The position numbers were made by a program, and so were the translations under genes. Below, piece after piece: positions 58,957-64,000 of a stretch of 64,000 nucleotides of DNA. How positions within the stretch are numbered: position 1 is the stretch's first letter; each line of letters begins with the position of its first letter. Under the pieces are notes generated by a model that was not told the origin of the DNA, made no database searches, and saw only the letters and a list, made by a program, of their open reading frames with translations. The DNA comes from an uncultured Mycoplasmatota bacterium (GTDB lineage: Bacteria; Bacillota_I; Bacilli_A; RF39; UBA660), in contig URFW01000006.1 of assembly GCA_900547225.1 (NCBI GenBank), positions 1-64,000 on the forward strand, read 5' to 3'.

Positions 58957-59898
58957 CTAACAATCTCCTGGAAATTGATCACAATAATCAATATCATCTT
59001 CATCTTCTTCTATTTCTGCATCTTCTGAATCATCTTCATATACATCACCAGATGACTCATAATCACTTTCTTCATAGCTAGAAGAATCATCAGTCTCATT
59101 ACTATCATACTCTTCACTATCATTGTTATATGAATCTTCTTCTTTTGATGAAGAATTTAAGTTTTCTGTATCATCGTTTGATTCATTATTGACATTATTA
59201 GAATCCTTTTCTTTTCTAGTCCCTAGCAATTTATTTAGTTTTTCTAAATCCTTCATCTTATCATCATCAATCAATTTAGTTTTAAGCATATATTTTATTA
59301 TATCATCATTTACATTTTTATAGTTCAAAATCGTGTTATCTTCTTCATTTATTCTTTTTATTACGTATCTTTCGTTAGCATATAAATTCATGTTTTCCCT
59401 AGATAACACCGGGGTTTTTGTCATAATTACGTATACTAATTTTGAATTATTCAGAGAAACAAAATTAAAATTTGGCGATGATAATATAAGTGATATATTA
59501 AATATAAAAGTTAGTATAAGAGGTACTGACACTAGTGCTCCTAACACCTTATTTATTAAATTAGTTTCAACCATACTGTCTAATATCTTTGAAGATAATT
59601 TAGTTTTGTTTATTATCTTATTGAATATAAAAATAATAACTACTAGAAGTAACAAATATAATACTAATTTCCAAAAAATTATATTAATAGATTTTAATCC
59701 TTCGGATTTACCATTAAAATTTAAAAAAGGTATATATTTATACAAAAGACCTACTAAAATGTCACTTAATTTTCCTGATAATAAGGAAGATAAAAACAAT
59801 ATTAAAAAATCCGTTAGCTCCTTTAATAGACCTCTTTGATACCCCAAGTAAACTCCAAATAATAATAAAGCAATTACTACAATATTTACTATTTCCAT
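58957..59898 (-). CDS. CvpA-family membrane protein with acidic tail
   Basis: 313 residues from the ATG ending at 59898 after AAGGGTGA. N-terminal part with four hydrophobic segments (IVVIALLLFGVYLGYQRGLL; DFLILFLSSLLSG; LVLYLLLLVVIIFIF; VPLILTFIFNISLI) as in CvpA/colicin V production proteins, then a long, very acidic, Ser/Asp/Glu-rich tail (about 215-313) ending in two cysteines (DDIDYCDQFPGDC). The tail is unusual for the family. Followed by trxA. Confidence 0.7.
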   Translation of the reverse strand: MEIVNIVVIALLLFGVYLGYQRGLLKELTDFLILFLSSLLSGKLSDILVGLLYKYIPFLNFNGKSEGLKSINIIFWKLVLYLLLLVVIIFIFNKIINKTKLSSKILDSMVETNLINKVLGALVSVPLILTFIFNISLILSSPNFNFVSLNNSKLVYVIMTKTPVLSRENMNLYANERYVIKRINEEDNTILNYKNVNDDIIKYMLKTKLIDDDKMKDLEKLNKLLGTRKEKDSNNVNNESNDDTENLNSSSKEEDSYNNDSEEYDSNETDDSSSYEESDYESSGDVYEDDSEDAEIEEDEDDIDYCDQFPGDC

Positions 59899-60042
59899 TT
59901 TACTCACCCTTTATCCTAAAAACATTATATAATATTTTCACCTAAAAATATACAAACTTTATCTTATATTTACATTATAATGTATAGTCTGTTTTAAATA
60001 AACGAATTTTATGCTAAAATATATTAAAAGGACGTGAAATAA

Positions 60043-60984
60043 ATGGTAGTTGTATATAAAATAAGCGATAATACAAGAGAGAAAATGATAGAATATTATG
60101 AAGATAAGAAAAGAGAAAAAACTCCTCCTTACGCTGTGTTTCAGGCCGAAGAAGCAGGTACTATTATAACTTTGTATGAATCTGGAAAGGTAATGTTTCA
60201 AGGAATAAGTGCCGATATTGATGCTAACATGTGGAGAGATATGGAAGCTCATTTAAATAATGGTAAGATGCCTGAAGAAAAAAAGAAAAAGGAAAAAGAA
60301 AAAAAGGATGAAAAAGAACTTTTTGAGGAAAGAAAAAAATATTACTACATAAATTCTATTGGTTCTGATGAAGTTGGAACCGGTGACTTTTTTGGACCAG
60401 TTGTTGTAACAGCATCATATGTTTCTAAAGATAAGATTCCTTTTTTAGAAGAACTAGGAGTTAGAGATTCTAAAAAGTTAACGGATCAAAAAATACTTGA
60501 AGTTGTACCAACGATAATTAAAAAAATTCCGTATGAAACAGTTATTTATACAAATACTGATTATAATAATCATCCAGAATACAACATGAATAAGGTAAAA
60601 GCAATACTTCATAATAAGGCTATATTAGGACTTATGAAAAAAAATAATTTTAACTATGATAAAGTTGTAATAGACCAGTTCTGCTATCCAAGAAATTATT
60701 TTGGTTATTTAAAGGAATCAAATAACGTATTTAGAAAGATAGACTTTACTACAAAGGCCGAAGATAAATGCCTATCAGTTGCTTGTGGTTCTTTAATAAG
60801 TAGATACGTATTTATTAAAGAAATGGATAAAATCTCAAAAATGTTAGGTGCCCCTGTTCCTAAAGGAGCTGGAATAAAGGTTGATGAATTTGGAAAAGAA
60901 ATAGTTAAAAAATATGGTAAAGATATACTTAAAAAAACAGCTAAATTAAACTTTAAAAACACTGATAAAATACTAAAAGACTGA
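60043..60984 (+). CDS. rnhC: Ribonuclease HIII
   Basis: 313 residues: N-terminal TBP-like substrate-binding domain (about 1-75), a Lys/Glu linker, and the catalytic domain with GSDEVGTGDFFGPVVV, DSKKLTDQKI, DKVVIDQFCYP and KAEDKCLSVACGSLISRY. It removes RNA from RNA-DNA hybrids; its presence with RNase HII is typical of Bacillota. AAGGACGTG precedes the ATG. Ends in TGA within a terminator hairpin. Confidence 0.97.
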   Translation: MVVVYKISDNTREKMIEYYEDKKREKTPPYAVFQAEEAGTIITLYESGKVMFQGISADIDANMWRDMEAHLNNGKMPEEKKKKEKEKKDEKELFEERKKYYYINSIGSDEVGTGDFFGPVVVTASYVSKDKIPFLEELGVRDSKKLTDQKILEVVPTIIKKIPYETVIYTNTDYNNHPEYNMNKVKAILHNKAILGLMKKNNFNYDKVVIDQFCYPRNYFGYLKESNNVFRKIDFTTKAEDKCLSVACGSLISRYVFIKEMDKISKMLGAPVPKGAGIKVDEFGKEIVKKYGKDILKKTAKLNFKNTDKILKD

Positions 60985-61003
60985 TTTTTTAAATCAGTCT
61001 TTT
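60975..61003 (+). terminator. rnhC terminator
   Basis: AAAAGACTGAT (60975-60985) and ATCAGTCTTTT (60993-61003) form the stem, followed by T-rich sequence. Confidence 0.8.
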
Positions 61004-61017
61004 ATAATTATCTTATT

Positions 61018-62241
61018 TTATCCATGATTCGTTTTAGTCCATTTAACCTCTTTAGAAGTAAGTGCTTTAATAGCACAAGGAACGTAACTAATCATAAATA
61101 TAGGATTATAAAATAGTACCTTTATTTTACTTTTTAAACTTAAATCTATTTTGCCTCCTTCTAATAAGATGATAACAACAGTCATAATAAATAAGGCAAA
61201 ATATATAATAAGCATAAATATTAGTAATTCTAAAGCATATTTTTTCCATAATATATTTTTTAGTAAAAAATTATATATTATAAAGAATATTAAAGATAAA
61301 AACCAAGTTATCAAACCCAAAACCATAAAAATATACGAAAGTATTCCAACAGATTCATCTATTTTAGAGCCATTATTTTTATCATTTTTATTAATTGATT
61401 TAATCATTTTTTTATTATACATTTTTCTTACATCAAAGTATCCCCTAATCCATCTTATTCTTTGGTTTATTGTGTCTTTAAATCTTAATGGCTGTTCATC
61501 ATAAAATATACTTTTAGTATTATAATACGTAGTTAAATTATTAAGGGTTGCGTAAGAACTTAACTCATAATCCTCGGTTAAAGTATGAAATGGATATCCC
61601 TTCCACTTTTCTATTAAATAACCCCTTATATAAAAACCTGTACCAGAAAAGGTAATGTTTCTAGTTTCTTTATTTTTTTTATTATTAAAAACCGTATTAA
61701 CAAGTGAAAACGTAAGAGCGGATGCTGCTGCAACTACGCTTTTATTACCATTCTTACAGTTCCTATAACCTGATGCTAAATCATAGCCTTTATCAAATAT
61801 AGGTATCATGTTTTTTATATAATTCTTATCAAGTACGTTATCAGCATCAAATATAAAGTAAGCATCATACTTTTGTTTTTTTGAAAGTATCTCTTTAACC
61901 GCCTCATCAAGAGCATAACCTTTTCTTTGAAGGTTTAACTTTTTTCTTAAAATGACAGAAGCAGAATACTTTTTACAAATGTTAACCGTTTCATCTTTAA
62001 GTGATTCAACAATTACGTAAACATCTTTCATATCTACTTTAACACTTTGATTTTTAATACTTATTAAAAGGCCTTCTATAACCTTTGATTCATATCTAGC
62101 AGGTACTAAAAAACAAAAGTTATGTCCACTTTTTTTTACCTTAGGCCAGTTATTATTCTTTCTAGATAAAAATTTTAAAATAAACATAATTAATAAACCA
62201 ATTATAAACAATAATAAAGATAAGATTCTAAATAACATCAT
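61018..62241 (-). CDS. Family 2 glycosyltransferase, membrane-bound
   Basis: 407 residues: an N-terminal helix, a GT-A domain (NFCFLVPARYESKVIEGLLI, substrate aspartates in FIFDADNVLD, TEDYELSS and the QRIRWIRG motif) and about three C-terminal helices. The QRxRW and TED motifs are those of processive enzymes such as BcsA and hyaluronan synthases, so it likely makes a cell-surface polysaccharide. Donor and acceptor are unknown. Not in an obvious capsule cluster. Confidence 0.88.
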   Translation of the reverse strand: MMLFRILSLLLFIIGLLIMFILKFLSRKNNNWPKVKKSGHNFCFLVPARYESKVIEGLLISIKNQSVKVDMKDVYVIVESLKDETVNICKKYSASVILRKKLNLQRKGYALDEAVKEILSKKQKYDAYFIFDADNVLDKNYIKNMIPIFDKGYDLASGYRNCKNGNKSVVAAASALTFSLVNTVFNNKKNKETRNITFSGTGFYIRGYLIEKWKGYPFHTLTEDYELSSYATLNNLTTYYNTKSIFYDEQPLRFKDTINQRIRWIRGYFDVRKMYNKKMIKSINKNDKNNGSKIDESVGILSYIFMVLGLITWFLSLIFFIIYNFLLKNILWKKYALELLIFMLIIYFALFIMTVVIILLEGGKIDLSLKSKIKVLFYNPIFMISYVPCAIKALTSKEVKWTKTNHG

Positions 62242-62255
62242 AATATCAAATTCCT

Positions 62256-63389
62256 TTACATAAAGTATGCTAAATAAGTTAATGCACCAATAAGAATTAA
62301 AGATGCAATAAATCCGTTTATTTTTTCAAACTTAGATGTTTTGTATTTAATACCTAATGCTACAGATATTATAATACCACCTATAAAACCTCCTATATGG
62401 GCATACATATTAATTCCAGATAACATAAAGCCTGCCATTAAATTTATTATAATAACCGGTAATATTTCTCTTTTTAAAGCCTCACCCATAATTGTACGCT
62501 GGTTAATTGCAAAGTATAAAAGTGCTCCCATAAGGCCAAAAATAGCACCTGATGCTCCAGCAGATATCGTTCTTTCATTCATAAGTATAACTGATAATAA
62601 ATTACCTACAAGTCCACTAAAAATAAATATTATAAGTGTTTTTATGTGTCCATAGAAGTTTTCTACCTGCTTTCCAAGTAAAATAAGTGCCCACATATTC
62701 ATAACTAAATGAATGATACCTATGTGCAAAAACATACTAGTAATATTTCTATAGAAAGCTCCATCTTTTACAAGTCCGCCAAAGTTATATAATGTTTTAG
62801 TATCTAATGAGCCATTACCTAAAACGTACATTAAAATAAATATAAATACCATTATACCTACTAAAAGATATGTAACAATACTTTTTTTAGGAGTAAATAA
62901 ATCATTTATTTTTTCAGATGAATCCATATTTTTCTTTAAAATATCATTATTAATTTTTGCATAAAGGTTTGATCCTTCCTCGGTAAATTTAAGTTTACTT
63001 ATCATATCAGGAAAATATTTATTAACCATTTCATCTTTTGATAAATCCTTTTCCTTATCTACTCTTATCGCAAAATTATTCTTATCGTTTACCAACTTAA
63101 CATCTTCGTTTAAATCAAGATAAAAACTCATCGTTCTCATTTTTATGGTAAATGTTTTAAGTTTTATCTGGCGGGAGAGTTTTCCTAGCTTAAACTTATC
63201 AAAATCAAGTTGTTCATCATTATGTATGTAATTTAAAACAAGTCTTACTATTCTAATATCACTATCCATATTTTCAAGCCATATTTCATTTTGAATACCA
63301 TGAACAATAACCGGATTATAATTCTTTTCAGTGATAAAATAATGTAAAAACTTCATTACCATTAAGTCTTTTTTTTCACTAGTTGTCAT
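62256..63389 (-). CDS. Rhomboid-family intramembrane serine protease
   Basis: 377 residues from the ATG ending at 63389 (AGAGGTG site). Cytoplasmic N-terminal domain of about 165 residues, then seven or so transmembrane helices with catalytic Ser in SAGASGAIFGL and His in MYAHIGGFIGGI, and the conserved HIGIIHLVMNMWAL. Similar to B. subtilis YqgP/GluP, including the N-terminal extension. It follows the pseudouridine synthase gene; the start lies within ten bases of its stop. Confidence 0.93.
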   Translation of the reverse strand: MTTSEKKDLMVMKFLHYFITEKNYNPVIVHGIQNEIWLENMDSDIRIVRLVLNYIHNDEQLDFDKFKLGKLSRQIKLKTFTIKMRTMSFYLDLNEDVKLVNDKNNFAIRVDKEKDLSKDEMVNKYFPDMISKLKFTEEGSNLYAKINNDILKKNMDSSEKINDLFTPKKSIVTYLLVGIMVFIFILMYVLGNGSLDTKTLYNFGGLVKDGAFYRNITSMFLHIGIIHLVMNMWALILLGKQVENFYGHIKTLIIFIFSGLVGNLLSVILMNERTISAGASGAIFGLMGALLYFAINQRTIMGEALKREILPVIIINLMAGFMLSGINMYAHIGGFIGGIIISVALGIKYKTSKFEKINGFIASLILIGALTYLAYFM

Positions 63390-63399
63390 CTTTTCACCT

Positions 63400-64000
63400 C
63401 TACTCATTTTTATAAATCTCTAATATCTTGTTAAACTCATCTGGAACATCACAAGAAAACGTCATATGCCTTCCAGTTGCAGGATTAATAAATCCTATTT
63501 CTTTAGCGTGAAGCATTTGTCCAAAATTATCTATGTTTTTCTTACCACCATATACAGGATCATTTATTATTGGATGTCCAATATAATTCATATGTACCCT
63601 TATTTGGTGAGTTCTTCCAGTTTCAAGTTTGCACTCTATTAAACTAGAGTTTTTATATCTTTCTAAAACCTTAAAATGTGTTATGGCATTACGACTATTT
63701 TGGTCTGTTACGCACATTTTCTTTCTGTCATACGGATCTCTTCCAATTGGTGCATCAATTGTTCCGGTATCATGATTTATTCTTCCCTTAACAAGTGCAA
63801 CATATATTCTTGATAACGTTTTATCCTTTAACTGGTTTGCTAAAGCTTCATGTGTTTTATCATTTTTAGCAACCACCAAAAGACCTGATGTGTCTTTATC
63901 AATACGATGAACTATTCCAGGTCGTTCATCTCCATTTTTAGAGCTTAAATCTTTAGTGTGTGCTAACAAGGCATTTACAAGTGTACCCGAAAAATGTCCT
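63400..64000 (-). CDS. RluA/RluD-family pseudouridine synthase, partial
   Basis: The right end of the window cuts the N-terminal part; the frame is open to 64000 (GHFSGTLVNALLAHT at the edge). The visible 200 residues carry the catalytic aspartate motif GIVHRIDKDTSGLLVVAKN, SRIYVALVKGRI, LIECKLETGRTHQIRVHMNY and GHPIINDPVYGG, as in 23S rRNA pseudouridine synthases (RluD/YlyB group). An S4 domain is expected in the missing part. Ends next to the rhomboid gene. Confidence 0.93.
   Translation of the reverse strand, partial: GHFSGTLVNALLAHTKDLSSKNGDERPGIVHRIDKDTSGLLVVAKNDKTHEALANQLKDKTLSRIYVALVKGRINHDTGTIDAPIGRDPYDRKKMCVTDQNSRNAITHFKVLERYKNSSLIECKLETGRTHQIRVHMNYIGHPIINDPVYGGKKNIDNFGQMLHAKEIGFINPATGRHMTFSCDVPDEFNKILEIYKNE

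Noticed and set aside
32274..60984. Reassigned TGA codon (mycoplasma-like code), considered because of the AT-richness
   Set aside because: rimM and rnhC end in TGA at the expected lengths and no conserved protein here needs TGA as tryptophan.

Overview
This window looks like chromosomal DNA of a low-GC, spore-forming member of the Bacillota, most likely an uncultured gut lineage of Bacilli with a compact genome. Evidence for Bacillota: PolC-type replicative polymerase, RNase HIII next to RNase HII, RbgA, a T-box in front of trpS, a class L19 leader, a B. subtilis-type LexA box at ruvAB, and the sporulation genes spoIIP and gpr plus a SpoVB-like flippase. The base composition is very AT-rich. 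TGA is a normal stop (rimM and rnhC end in it), so this is code 11 and not the mycoplasma code. Genes are packed tightly, mostly on the minus strand, with 1-11 base overlaps (TAATG, ATGA) and many terminator hairpins that contain the stop codon of the gene they follow.

Layout. 1-7.2 kb: SpoVB-like flippase, two related membrane-anchored proteins, phosphatidylserine/phosphatidylethanolamine synthesis (pssA-psd), lysS, an HD protein. 7.2-13.3 kb: YetF-like protein, tRNA modification (tgt, queA), Holliday junction helicase ruvAB under an apparent LexA operator, a GNAT enzyme. 13.3-17.05 kb: a decayed mobile-element island ending at tRNA-Thr, with broken GNAT, KilA-N, relaxase and serine-recombinase genes, a membrane protein split at a run of nine A/T, and a cluster of hairpins without a protein gene. 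17.2-24.4 kb: a metal P-type ATPase with its SmtB/CadC-type repressor and operator, a run of HD, pentapeptide and patatin proteins, tRNA-Arg. 24.5-28.6 kb: topA-rnhB-unknown-rbgA operon. 29-34.2 kb: DUF2625, lepB, rplS with leader, trmD (with a long C-terminal extension), rimM, a SpoU methyltransferase, a YgjP-like metalloprotein. 34.2-36.5 kb: two unrecognised genes and a decayed third. 36.7-43.7 kb: polC, an inactive-looking deacetylase-fold protein, trpS with promoter, T-box and a short coupled ORF. 43.7-52.2 kb: sporulation and translation genes (spoIIP, gpr, rpsT), a transglutaminase-like protein, miaA, two kinase-fold genes, mutL. 52.3-54.2 kb: a small Tyr/Pro-rich protein, a GH25 lysozyme, and a candidate type I toxin-antitoxin pair. 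54.2-64 kb: uvrC, murE, a YigZ protein, a pilin-like protein, trxA, a CvpA-like protein, rnhC, a family 2 glycosyltransferase, a rhomboid protease and the start-less part of an RluA/RluD pseudouridine synthase running off the right edge.

Most of the window is housekeeping: translation and tRNA modification, DNA repair (ruvAB, mutL, uvrC, rnhB/C), envelope and sporulation. The parts most worth a second look are the candidate type I toxin-antitoxin locus near 53.8-54.1 kb, the hairpin cluster and split genes in the 13.3-17 kb island, the TrmD extension, the trpS leader with its short coupled ORF, the tandem kinase-fold genes between miaA and mutL, and the unrecognised gene pair before polC. All functional statements rest on reading motifs by eye; no database search was run.
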